A DNA stretch of 32,594 nt from Frateuria hangzhouensis (lineage in GTDB: Bacteria > Pseudomonadota > Gammaproteobacteria > Xanthomonadales > Rhodanobacteraceae): contig NZ_JAPMIU010000021.1 of assembly GCF_026410505.1 (NCBI RefSeq), positions 1 through 32,594 on the forward strand. The letters run 5' to 3'. Within the stretch, counting starts at the first letter, position 1. The number at the start of each line of letters is the position of its first letter. Under the pieces are notes generated by a model. The model did no database searches. It saw nothing but the letters and a program-made list of their open reading frames with translations, and was not told the origin of the DNA. The position numbers and the translations under genes were made by a program. Positions 15,726 through 23,725 of this stretch are shown here, piece after piece.

Positions 15726-16403
15726 ATGCGCGTGCTGATCGTCGAGGACGATGCGTCGATCGCCGCTGGCGTCGCCGCTGCGTTGCGGCACGAGGGCCAT
15801 GCCGTGGACGTGGTGGGCGACGGCAGCCTGGCCGAGGCTGCGCTGCAGGACACCGCCTACGATCTGCTGGTGCTGGATCTGGGACTACCGCGGCTTGACG
15901 GGGCGGAACTGTTGTTTCGCGTCCGCCGCCGGGGCGGTGAAATCCCCGTGCTTGTCGTTACCGCGCGGGAAGGCCTGCGCGAACGCGTCCGGGTACTCGA
16001 CCTGGGAGCCGACGACTACCTGGCCAAGCCGTTCGCGCTGGATGAATTCAAGGCACGGGTGCGCGCGCTGCTGCGCCGTGCAACGAGCAGGGGCGCACCC
16101 GAACTCAGGCTGGGGCTGCTGCGCGTGGATCTCTCCGGACGCCGCGCCTGGATCGGCGAACAGGACCTGGACCTCACCGCCCGCGAATTCGGTGTGCTGG
16201 CGGCACTCGTGACCCGGGCCGGACGATTGACCAGTCGGGTCCAGCTGATCGAATCCCTTTGTGGCTGGGACCAGGAGTTGACCGACAACGGCCTGGACAT
16301 CGCCGTGTACCGCCTGCGGCGCAAACTGCGCGGGTGCGGCACCGGCGTACGCACCGTCAGGGGGCTTGGCTACTTGCTCGAAGAGGAAAAGGCCGGTGGC
16401 TGA
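15726..16403 (+). CDS. OmpR-family response regulator (second two-component system, PmrA/QseB type)
   Basis: A 225-residue response regulator. The receiver domain has the acidic pair ED/DD (7-9), phospho-acceptor D51 in LVLDLGLPRLDG, the switch Thr in VVTARE and Lys in LAKPFALDEF. The winged-helix domain (about 125-220) contains LTAREFGVLAALV and ends VRTVRGLGYLLEEE. An upstream ATG (15714) is in frame, but MRVLIVEDD is the family start. It opens a long plus-strand operon and overlaps the kinase gene by 8 bp. The PmrA-like boxes in this window, one upstream of this operon, make it the leading candidate to bind them. Confidence 0.92.
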   Translation: MRVLIVEDDASIAAGVAAALRHEGHAVDVVGDGSLAEAALQDTAYDLLVLDLGLPRLDGAELLFRVRRRGGEIPVLVVTAREGLRERVRVLDLGADDYLAKPFALDEFKARVRALLRRATSRGAPELRLGLLRVDLSGRRAWIGEQDLDLTAREFGVLAALVTRAGRLTSRVQLIESLCGWDQELTDNGLDIAVYRLRRKLRGCGTGVRTVRGLGYLLEEEKAGG

Positions 16404-17802
16404 GCAAGTGCTGGACGCGCCGCGACAGACGCAGCCCAGCCTGCGCCGTCGCCTGCTGGCCTTCCTGCTGATTCCGGTGGGGGTATTGCTGCTGCTCGAT
16501 GCGCTGCTTACCTACGGCGTGGCGCTGGCCTATTCCAACCGGATCCATGACCGGGACCTCAGCAGTGACGCCGAGTCGCTCGCCGAGTTGTTGCAGGACA
16601 ACCGGCTCGACGGCGCTCTCTCGCCGCAGGCCCGGTTCCTGCTGGAATACGATCCGGATGGACGCAGCTTCTTCAGCGTGCGCAGCAGTCTGCATGGCCT
16701 GTTGGAGCAGAACGCATCGTTCCCGCAAGTGGCGGCACCCAAGGCGGGAAATGCACCGGTGCTGTTCGACTCCCGGCTGGGCCCGCACTCCCTGCGCGCT
16801 GCGATCATAAGCATCCACCCCCAGGCCAATCCTGCCGACACGCTGACGATCAGCGTGGCCGAGACACTGCAGGACCGCCACCGCCGCGCACGTGAGATCC
16901 TGCTGCTGGCCGTGCCCTTGCAGAGCCTGCTGATCGTGGCGGTCCTGTCGCTGGTCTGGTTCGGCGTCAACTATGGCCTGCGCGTGCTGCAGCCGCTCAC
17001 CGAGCGACTTGCGGCCCGCGAACACGACCTCACGCCGATCGGCGAGGCCGACGTGCCGATGGAGATCCTGCCCCTCACCCGGACCATCGATGGCCTCTTC
17101 GCGCGCCTGAGGGGAACGCTGGAATTGCACGAGCGCTTCATCGCCGATGCCGCGCACCAGTTGCGCACGCCGCTCGCGGGCTTGATCCTCCATGTCGAAG
17201 GGGCGGTGCAGGACGACGACCCCGAAAGACTGCGCGATGCGCTCGGCCATATCCGCCAGCTGACCCTGCGCACCGCGCGCACCTGCGCACAGCTGCTGGC
17301 GTTGACGCGCGCGCAATCGCCACTCACCCTCCCGGCGACGCACCTGCCCGTGGACCTCGCCCGATTGGTGCCTGAAACAGTGGGCCTGCGCGTCAGCGAG
17401 GCGCTGGCCGCGGAAGTCGATCTTGGCTACGAAGGAACGCCGGGGCCGCTGCGGGTCGATGGCGATCCGTCGAGCCTGCAGGAACTGCTCGACAACCTGA
17501 TTGACAATGCGCTGCGCTATGCCGGTCGGGGCAGCCATGTCACGGTGGGACTGGTGCCACTGCCGGGCGATGGCGTGCGTCTTCGCGTCGAAGACGATGG
17601 CCCGGGCGTTCCCGATGCACTGCTTGCTCGCCTTGGCGAACGCTTTTTCCGCGCGCCGGACGCCACCGACATGGGTACGGGCCTGGGGCTTGCCATCGTG
17701 GAGCGCATCGCCGAGTGGCATGGCGCGCGAGTGAGCTACCACAACCGCACGCCGCACGGATTGCAGGTCGATGTGCAATTTCCACCTGCGATGATGGTCT
17801 GA
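16396..17802 (+). CDS. Sensor histidine kinase (partner of the 15726 regulator)
   Basis: The GTG at 16396, preceded by GAGGAAAAGG and overlapping the regulator gene by 8 bp, gives 468 residues. TM1 (about 22-48), a periplasmic domain of about 120 residues and TM2 (about 170-192) precede the H-box FIADAAHQLRTPLAGL (H254), N-box NLIDNALRYAG, G1 box DDGPGVPD and G2 box GTGLGLAIV. All catalytic motifs are standard, unlike the first kinase. The periplasmic part resembles the QseC/TctE-type N-terminal sensor domain. Its signal is unknown; for PmrB/QseC relatives it is metal ions, low pH or cationic peptides. Confidence 0.92.
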   Translation: MAEQVLDAPRQTQPSLRRRLLAFLLIPVGVLLLLDALLTYGVALAYSNRIHDRDLSSDAESLAELLQDNRLDGALSPQARFLLEYDPDGRSFFSVRSSLHGLLEQNASFPQVAAPKAGNAPVLFDSRLGPHSLRAAIISIHPQANPADTLTISVAETLQDRHRRAREILLLAVPLQSLLIVAVLSLVWFGVNYGLRVLQPLTERLAAREHDLTPIGEADVPMEILPLTRTIDGLFARLRGTLELHERFIADAAHQLRTPLAGLILHVEGAVQDDDPERLRDALGHIRQLTLRTARTCAQLLALTRAQSPLTLPATHLPVDLARLVPETVGLRVSEALAAEVDLGYEGTPGPLRVDGDPSSLQELLDNLIDNALRYAGRGSHVTVGLVPLPGDGVRLRVEDDGPGVPDALLARLGERFFRAPDATDMGTGLGLAIVERIAEWHGARVSYHNRTPHGLQVDVQFPPAMMV

Positions 17803-17811
17803 GGCCGACTC

Positions 17812-19275
17812 ATGCCCCTTCGGCCATCCACCATGCCATACGCTTCCCACCTGCGAACCCGGCGGTCGCGGATCGGGCACCCCCTGCGCCGATGGGCACT
17901 TGGCGCCCTGCTGGCGACCCTGGCCGGCTGCAGCACCCTGCCCCTGCCCGAGCTGCATCCGCCTGTACCCACGCACTGGCGCCAGGCACCGCCATCGGCA
18001 ACGCCCGCAGCACCTACGGACCTGCGGGGGTGGTGGCGGGCCTTCCACGACGCCTCATTGAACGCCCTGATCGACCGGGCCCTGGCCGACAACCTGGATG
18101 TCGCCCAGGCCATGGAGCGCCTGGAAGCGGCCCGCGCCCTGCATCGCACCGCAGGCGCGCAGTTCCTGCCCCAACTGCGCGCGAAGACCGAAGACGTGCC
18201 CGATCCCGACGCGAGCGCTTCGTTCTTCGTGGCGGGTTTCGATGCGCTGTGGGAGCTGAATCTTTTCGGACGTGGCACGGCCGAACGGCGCATGGCGCGC
18301 GGCGATCTCGACGCCGCGGCATCCGATCTGCGCGCAGCACGGGTGTCGCTGGTCGCCGAAGTCACCCGTGACTGGCTCGACCTGCGTGCTGCCCAACAGC
18401 AGGAGCAATGGCTGACCCGGATCCGCGACATGCGTCGCCAGCAATACCTCATGCTCCAGACGCGCCAGCGCCTGCGGCTGGCCGGCGCGCAGGATGTCGA
18501 CCGTGCCCGGGCCGCGCTCGCCCAGGCGGACGCGGCCCTGGTCGAACCGCGCGACGCGATCGATGCCAGCGCCCAGCAACTGGCGACCCTGCTCGGCCAG
18601 GCCGAACCGGACCCCGCGTGGTTCAAGGCCGCGCCGATGCCCACGCTCGGCGCCTGGCGCCTGCACAGCCTGCCGGCGGACCTGCTGCGCTCACGTCCGG
18701 AAATCCTGCATGCCCAGGCCGAGGTCCTGCGCACCGCCGGCGAGGCCGGGCTGGCGCGCGCCAACCGGTACCCCAGCCTGGCCCTCGGCGGCTCGCTGAT
18801 CTGGTCGACCAGCCTGCAGGCGCATCGGCCCACGGACGACAATGCGGTGGCCTCGATCGGTCCGGTCATCAACATTCCGCTGTTCGACTGGGGCATGCGG
18901 GCGGCCCAGGCGCACGCCAAGGAACACGAGCTCAAGGCAAGCGTGCTGGCCTACCGGCAGACGGTGTTGCAGGGCGTTGCCGAGGTCGAGACGGCGCTCG
19001 GGCGGTTGCGCCGCCAGGCGGAGTACGAACGCCATTGCACCGAGGCCGCGGCGGCACTCGGTCACGCGGACGACGTCATGGCGCGCCGCGCCGCGTTGAA
19101 GCTGGCCGGACCGATGGACCAGGCCGAGAGCGCCATTGCAAGCGACCAGGCGGCACTGGCACAGGTCCAGGCACGCGCCAGCCATGGACTGGCGTTCGTG
19201 GCGCTGTTCAAGGCGCTGGGCGGTGCACCGCTGCCCGCGGGCGATCCGTCCGAACGGACGCAGGAGCGCGACTGA
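17812..19275 (+). CDS. NodT-type outer-membrane efflux lipoprotein
   Basis: A 487-residue (480 from the alternative Met at 17833) outer-membrane factor. The signal peptide ends in lipobox LAGC (about residue 40), followed by a Pro-rich linker. WWRAFHDASLNALIDRALADNLDVAQAMERLEAARA is the typical NodT start of the periplasmic barrel. LWELNLFGRG and INIPLFDWGMR mark the two beta-strand insertions. It follows the kinase gene by 9 bp and ends in TGATG with the ABC permease start, so it should be the exit duct for the ABC/HlyD exporter of the same operon rather than for the distant RND pump. Confidence 0.9.
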   Translation: MPLRPSTMPYASHLRTRRSRIGHPLRRWALGALLATLAGCSTLPLPELHPPVPTHWRQAPPSATPAAPTDLRGWWRAFHDASLNALIDRALADNLDVAQAMERLEAARALHRTAGAQFLPQLRAKTEDVPDPDASASFFVAGFDALWELNLFGRGTAERRMARGDLDAAASDLRAARVSLVAEVTRDWLDLRAAQQQEQWLTRIRDMRRQQYLMLQTRQRLRLAGAQDVDRARAALAQADAALVEPRDAIDASAQQLATLLGQAEPDPAWFKAAPMPTLGAWRLHSLPADLLRSRPEILHAQAEVLRTAGEAGLARANRYPSLALGGSLIWSTSLQAHRPTDDNAVASIGPVINIPLFDWGMRAAQAHAKEHELKASVLAYRQTVLQGVAEVETALGRLRRQAEYERHCTEAAAALGHADDVMARRAALKLAGPMDQAESAIASDQAALAQVQARASHGLAFVALFKALGGAPLPAGDPSERTQERD

Positions 19276-20408
19276 TGGTCGCCCTGGCCCGCAAGACGCT
19301 GGTGCACGAATGGCGGCGCTTCCTGCCGGCGATTCTCGCGGTCGGCTTCGCCGGCCTGCTGCAGCTGCTGCAGGCGGCGCTGGTGCTGGGCATCTTTGGC
19401 AGCGCCAGCGTCTACATCACCGGCTCGGCGGCCGACCTGTGGATTGGCTATCCGGGGACCCAGAGCGTCAACCTGGGGCGGGCCATCGACCCCAACGTCG
19501 AGGCTCGCGTTCTGATGGATCCTGCGGTCGCGAAGGTCGAGCCGTTCATCTGGCTGGACGCGGACTGGCGCGGCCACGCCGACACCGGCGGCGAGTCGGT
19601 GTTCGTCTCGGGCATTGACCCGCAGTCCGCTGGGCTGATGTTCGCCCACGCCTTGCCGCCTGCCCTGCGCGCACGCCTGGAGGAGCCGGACGCGGTCATC
19701 GTGGACCGCGCCGATATCGACAAGCTTGGCGTCGCCATCGGCGGCACCGCCGCCATCAACGGGCACACGGTACGCGTGGTTGGCGTCAGCAGCGGCCTGC
19801 GTGCGCTGGGCGGAGTCAACGTGGTCAGCTCGCTGGCCACCGCCCGCGAGCTCGATACCGATCCGGCCGATGGCGGCCGGCCGACCTATTGGGTGGCGAG
19901 CCTGCGCGATCCGGCACAGGCCGGCGCGGTGGCCGCGCGGCTGCGCGGCGACGGCGCGTTCGGCCCCTACGAGGTGTGGACAGCGCAGGGGTTCGCGCGC
20001 CGCTCGGTGCTGTACTGGATGCTCGATACCGGTGCAGGTGCGGGCGTGCTGTTCCTGGCCGGGATCGTGTTCCTGGTCGGCGCCGTGATCACCAGCCAGA
20101 CGCTGGTGGCCGCGGTCGCCGGCTCGGTGCGCGAATACGCCACGCTCAACGCGCTCGGCGTGGGCGTGGGCGCGCTTCGCTGGGTGGTACTCGAACAGGC
20201 CTTCTGGGTCGGCGCGCTCGGACTGCTGGGCGCCACCGTGCTCGGCGCGGTCTTGCTCGCCCTTGCACGAGGACAGGACGTACCGGTGGTGCTGGATATC
20301 CCGGTGACGCTGGCCTGTGTCGTGCTCGCGATGGGCCTGGCAGGCGTATCCGGCCTGGCGGCCATCCGCAGTTTGCGCCGGGCCGATCCGGCGAGTTTGC
20401 TGCGATGA
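19275..20408 (+). CDS. ABC exporter permease (FtsX/DevC type)
   Basis: A 377-residue permease with a first membrane helix at about 17-40 (FLPAILAVGFAGLLQLLQAALVLG), a periplasmic domain of about 210 residues with MacB-core-like character (VDRADIDKLGVAIGGTAAINGHTVRVVGVS), then three C-terminal helices (about 256-280, 304-330, 342-365) of the FtsX domain. It ends with DPASLLR, a common tail in this family. Unlike MacB, the ATPase is a separate protein, as in DevBCA-type exporters. The start shares one base with the upstream stop (TGATG), and its stop overlaps the ATPase start (ATGA). Confidence 0.9.
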   Translation: MVALARKTLVHEWRRFLPAILAVGFAGLLQLLQAALVLGIFGSASVYITGSAADLWIGYPGTQSVNLGRAIDPNVEARVLMDPAVAKVEPFIWLDADWRGHADTGGESVFVSGIDPQSAGLMFAHALPPALRARLEEPDAVIVDRADIDKLGVAIGGTAAINGHTVRVVGVSSGLRALGGVNVVSSLATARELDTDPADGGRPTYWVASLRDPAQAGAVAARLRGDGAFGPYEVWTAQGFARRSVLYWMLDTGAGAGVLFLAGIVFLVGAVITSQTLVAAVAGSVREYATLNALGVGVGALRWVVLEQAFWVGALGLLGATVLGAVLLALARGQDVPVVLDIPVTLACVVLAMGLAGVSGLAAIRSLRRADPASLLR

Positions 20409-21148
20409 ATGCCAGCGCGCACCCGTCGGTGGTGACGTTGCGGGCGGAGAATGTCGCCAAGGCCTTCGTTTCCGGCCGCTTGCGTACGCAAGTGCTCGAT
20501 GGGCTCTCCTTGTCGATCGAGGCAGGCGAGCTGACCCTGATCTCCGGACCTTCCGGCTGCGGCAAGAGCACCCTGCTGGCGATACTCAGCGGCCTGCAGA
20601 ACGTCGACGCAGGCCGGGTGCTTGCGCTCGATAGCGAGCTCGGACAACTCGATCGGGGTCAGCTGGAAGGTTTCCGGCTACGTCACACCGGTTTCGTGTT
20701 CCAGGGGTTCAACCTCTTTCCCGCGCTGAACGCGCGCGAGCAGGTGGAGTTGCCCTTGCATTACCTGGGATTGTCGCGGGAGCGGGCGCGCGCGCGCGCC
20801 GTGCACTCGCTGGAGGAAGTTGGCCTGGCCCGCCGCATGGGCCTGAAGCCGGCGGAACTGTCCGGCGGCGAGAAGCAGCGCGTCGCGATCGCCCGGGCGC
20901 TCGCCAAGCGACCCCAATTGCTGTTTGCCGACGAACCCACCAGTGCACTGGATGCGGCCAGCGGCCAGACCATCATCGACATCCTCCATCGTATCGCCCG
21001 TACCCACGGCACCACCGTGCTGTGCGTAAGCCACGACCCCCGCCTCATCGGCCATGCCGATCGCGTCCTTGCCATGGAAGACGGTCGCATCCTGAGCGAC
21101 CGGCGCGTGTCCGCCTCCCCTGCGCCCCACCTAGGAACCCCATCATGA
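20405..21148 (+). CDS. ABC exporter ATPase (DevA/LolD/MacB-like)
   Basis: A 247-residue nucleotide-binding subunit. Walker A GPSGCGKST (48-56), Q-loop FQGFNLFP (99-106), signature LSGGEKQR (152-159), Walker B LLFADEP (172-178) and H-loop CVSHD are all intact. Closest in type to the LolD/DevA group that energises FtsX-type permeases for mechanotransmission rather than classic channel transport. Overlaps both neighbours by ATGA, indicating a fixed stoichiometric complex with the 19275 permease and the 21145 fusion protein. Confidence 0.93.
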   Translation: MNASAHPSVVTLRAENVAKAFVSGRLRTQVLDGLSLSIEAGELTLISGPSGCGKSTLLAILSGLQNVDAGRVLALDSELGQLDRGQLEGFRLRHTGFVFQGFNLFPALNAREQVELPLHYLGLSRERARARAVHSLEEVGLARRMGLKPAELSGGEKQRVAIARALAKRPQLLFADEPTSALDAASGQTIIDILHRIARTHGTTVLCVSHDPRLIGHADRVLAMEDGRILSDRRVSASPAPHLGTPS

Positions 21149-22116
21149 TGTCGCTTTCCAGCACCCGTCGGCTCCGGTTGATCGTGCTGCCGGTGGCATG
21201 GCTGCTGACGCCATGGCTGCTGGTCGCATGCAGCCGTCACGCCGATCCGGTCGCGACGCCCCCCGCCCCCGCATACGCTGCGGTGGCACGGGGGCGCATC
21301 GATGTGGAGGGCGGACTGTTGCGGTTGGGTGCGCCGGGTGACGGCAGGCTGGTGGAAATCGATGCCCACGAGGGCGAGCAGGTCCGCCGCGGTCAGGTCC
21401 TGGCCGTACTGGAAACCGAGCCCGCCCGCATTGCCCTCGCGTCGGCACAGGCCGAACTGGACCAGGCCCGCGCCCAGCTTGCGCTGGTCGAGGCCAGGCT
21501 TGCCGGCGCGAAGCAGCATGCCCATCGGCTCGCCGCCGCCGCCCGTGCGGGCGCGGGCGACGGCCAGAGTGCGGATGATGCGCAGGGCGCAGCCGTCGAA
21601 CTGGCCGCGCAACGGACTGCGATGCGCGCCAGCGTGGCGCTGGCGGAACAGAAACGTGCGGCAGCCCGCTTCGAACTGGCGCAGCGCACGCTGAAGGCGC
21701 CGATCGATGCGGACGTGGTCCGCGTAACCGCCCAGGCCGGCGCCAGCGTGTCCATGCAGCCCGGCGCGCTGTTCGTGTTGCTGCCGCGCACGCCGCGCAT
21801 TGTTCGCGCCGACCTGAGCGAGGCCTACGCCGGCAAGGTGACCGTTGGCATGCCCGCCCTGGTGAGAGTCGAAGGCCAGAGCGACGCCGCCGCGTGGCCG
21901 GCCCACGTATTGCGCACGGGATCGATCGTCGGTCCTTCTTCGTTGGAGGACGATCCACAGCTCCGGGCCAATTCGCGCACGGTCGAATGCGTGCTTGTGC
22001 TGGACACCGCACCCCCGCCGCGCGTGGGCCAGCGCGTCCTGGTGCAATTCGGCAGCCGGTCGAAAGCTCCGGGAAACCGGCCGCTGCCAGGCTCGACGTC
22101 TTCCGTTGCGGAGTGA
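21145..22116 (+). CDS. HlyD/DevB-type membrane-fusion lipoprotein
   Basis: A 323-residue adaptor with a lipoprotein-like signal (lipobox LLVAC, Cys about 29). The lipoyl half-motifs GRLVEIDAHEGEQVRRGQVLA and LKAPIDADVVRVTAQAGASV flank an Ala/Arg-rich helical hairpin (about 90-175). A beta-barrel-like domain follows (VRADLSEAYAGKVTVGMPALVRVEG). It completes the tripartite ABC exporter with the NodT-type duct at 17812. The start ATGATG overlaps the ATPase stop; the next gene begins 4 bp after its stop, so the operon continues. Confidence 0.88.
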   Translation: MMSLSSTRRLRLIVLPVAWLLTPWLLVACSRHADPVATPPAPAYAAVARGRIDVEGGLLRLGAPGDGRLVEIDAHEGEQVRRGQVLAVLETEPARIALASAQAELDQARAQLALVEARLAGAKQHAHRLAAAARAGAGDGQSADDAQGAAVELAAQRTAMRASVALAEQKRAAARFELAQRTLKAPIDADVVRVTAQAGASVSMQPGALFVLLPRTPRIVRADLSEAYAGKVTVGMPALVRVEGQSDAAAWPAHVLRTGSIVGPSSLEDDPQLRANSRTVECVLVLDTAPPPRVGQRVLVQFGSRSKAPGNRPLPGSTSSVAE

Positions 22117-22120
22117 TGGC

Positions 22121-22954
22121 GTGATACGGCAAACCGATTTCTTTCTCGAAGGCGACCGCCGTGGCGTGCTGCTGATCCACGGGCTGACCGGCACGCCGAT
22201 GGAGATGCGCCTGCTCGGCAAGGGCCTCAACAGCGCCGGTTTCACCGTGCACGGCATGCAACTGGCCGGCCACTGCGGCGATACCGACGACCTGCTGTCG
22301 ACCGGTTGGCGCGACTGGTACGCCAGCGTGGAGCAGGCCGCCGACGCCATGTTGGCCAGGGTCGACCAGTTGTTCGTCGGCGGCCTGTCGATGGGCGCGC
22401 TGCTGGCCCTGAAGCTGGCCGCCGACCGGCCCTCCCGGGTGGCCGGCGTGGGCGTGTACGGCGCCACGTTCCGCTATGACGGCTGGAGCATCCCGTGGAC
22501 GGCGCGGCTGTCCTTCCTGCTGCCGCTGGTCAAGAAACTGGGACTGGGCCGCTCGCGCGTGTTCCTGGAACAGCCGCCCTATGGATTGCGTGACGAGCGG
22601 CTGCGCAGACAGATCAGTGCGGCGATGCATTCGGGCGACAGCACCATCGCAGGCCTGCTTGGCAACCCGTGGCACGCGCTGGCCGATCTGCACCAGCTCT
22701 CCGTGCAGGTACGCCGCCAGCTGCCGCAGGTGACCTCGCCGTGCCTGGTGGCGCATGCCAGCGAGGACGACGTGGCCAGCGTGCGCAATGCCGAACTGGT
22801 GGTGCGCAGCGTGAGCGCGCCGGCCGAACTGCTGCTGCTCAGGAACAGCTACCACATGATCACCATCGACAAGGAGCGGCGCACCTTGATCGAACGATCG
22901 GCCCGCTTCTTCGACACGGTCGCCGCCGGTCAACCGTTGCGCTCGGCCGCCTGA
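22121..22954 (+). CDS. Est30-like alpha/beta-hydrolase (carboxylesterase / acyl hydrolase)
   Basis: A 277-residue serine hydrolase starting at GTG 22121, preceded by GGAG. The oxyanion motif LLIHGLTGTP (17-26), nucleophile elbow GGLSMGA (S90), acidic residue in HASEDDVAS (D216/D217) and His in NSYHMITID (H245) form a complete triad. The layout, including HGxTG, the HxxD.ITxD end and cap position, is like Geobacillus Est30 and bacterial monoacylglycerol lipases. There is no signal peptide, so it is cytoplasmic. It lies between an exporter and two EamA proteins and could release or trim an acyl group, or act as a thioesterase on an ACP-bound product; that role is inference. Confidence 0.87.
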   Translation: MIRQTDFFLEGDRRGVLLIHGLTGTPMEMRLLGKGLNSAGFTVHGMQLAGHCGDTDDLLSTGWRDWYASVEQAADAMLARVDQLFVGGLSMGALLALKLAADRPSRVAGVGVYGATFRYDGWSIPWTARLSFLLPLVKKLGLGRSRVFLEQPPYGLRDERLRRQISAAMHSGDSTIAGLLGNPWHALADLHQLSVQVRRQLPQVTSPCLVAHASEDDVASVRNAELVVRSVSAPAELLLLRNSYHMITIDKERRTLIERSARFFDTVAAGQPLRSAA

Positions 22955-22955
22955 C

Positions 22956-23315
22956 ATGCCGCCACCGATCCTCGCCCTGTGGCTGGCGAACGTGCTGGTG
23001 GATACCACCGGCCAACTCGCCTTCAAGGCGGCGGCAGGTGCCCCCGAGGCAGGTGATGGCCTGGCACGCTGGCGGCACATGGCCAGCCGGCCGTGGCTGT
23101 GGCTGGGCGTGGGCTGCTACGTCGTCGAGTTCCTGCTGTGGATCGCCTTCCTGTCGCTGGTGCCGCTGTCCAAGGGCGTGCTGCTGGGCTCGATCAACAT
23201 CGTGGCGATCATGCTTGCCGGGCGCTGGCTGTTCGGCGAAAAGCTGACCCGCCTGCGCGTGGCAGGAATCCTGCTGGTGAGCCTGGGCGTGGCGATCGTG
23301 GGAGCGGGTGGATGA
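22956..23315 (+). CDS. Small EamA/SMR-type membrane protein, ArnE-like
   Basis: A 119-residue protein with four predicted helices (about 2-20, 46-66, 70-90, 97-117), the size and plan of half-length EamA/SMR transporters such as ArnE. The first helix carries NVLVDTTGQLAFKAA, similar to the N-terminal (Q/N)xxxKxA pattern of the family, and the third SKGVLLGSINIVAIML. ArnE/ArnF form a heterodimer that flips aminoarabinose-phosphoundecaprenol. Here too a second small EamA gene follows with ATGA overlap, so a heterodimeric lipid flippase is likely; the substrate is unknown. Confidence 0.8.
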   Translation: MPPPILALWLANVLVDTTGQLAFKAAAGAPEAGDGLARWRHMASRPWLWLGVGCYVVEFLLWIAFLSLVPLSKGVLLGSINIVAIMLAGRWLFGEKLTRLRVAGILLVSLGVAIVGAGG

Positions 23316-23725
23316 GGCGCTTCTATGTGGCCGGCTTCCTGCTGCTGATGGCGTTCGACACCTTGGCGCAGGTGTCGTTCAAGTTCGCCGGAACGCACGC
23401 GCTGCCAGTGAGCGCCAGCCTGGCCTGGCTGCTGCGGGTTTTCGGCCAGCCGTGGGTGTATGGCGCGGTGATCGGGTATCTGGGAGCGTTCTTTACCTGG
23501 ATGAGCCTGCTCAAGCACGCGCCGATCGGGCCTGCGTTCGCCGCGTCGCATCTGGAAGTGGTGAGCGTGATGTTGCTGTCGGTGTGGCTGTTCCACGAGC
23601 CGCTCAGCCTGTCCCGCGTGCTTGGCGCCGTGGCGATCGTCGCCGGCATCGTCTGCTTGGGCCTGGCCGAGTCGGATAGCGCGCCTGGCGTTCCGGCAAC
23701 AGGCCGGATTGCCGGACCGAGGTGA
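23312..23725 (+). CDS. Small EamA/SMR-type membrane protein, ArnF-like
   Basis: A 137-residue four-helix protein, partner of the preceding gene. The first helix has MAFDTLAQVSFKFAG, the counterpart of the LVDTTGQLAFKAA segment in its neighbour. The third reads IGPAFAASHLEVVSVMLLSVWLFHEPLS, a canonical EamA helix. The tail after about residue 120 is short and polar. Start ATG overlaps the previous stop; its stop overlaps the GTG of the next gene. The paralogous pair suggests an asymmetric dimer in the inner membrane that moves an amphipathic substrate. Confidence 0.8.
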   Translation: MRRFYVAGFLLLMAFDTLAQVSFKFAGTHALPVSASLAWLLRVFGQPWVYGAVIGYLGAFFTWMSLLKHAPIGPAFAASHLEVVSVMLLSVWLFHEPLSLSRVLGAVAIVAGIVCLGLAESDSAPGVPATGRIAGPR

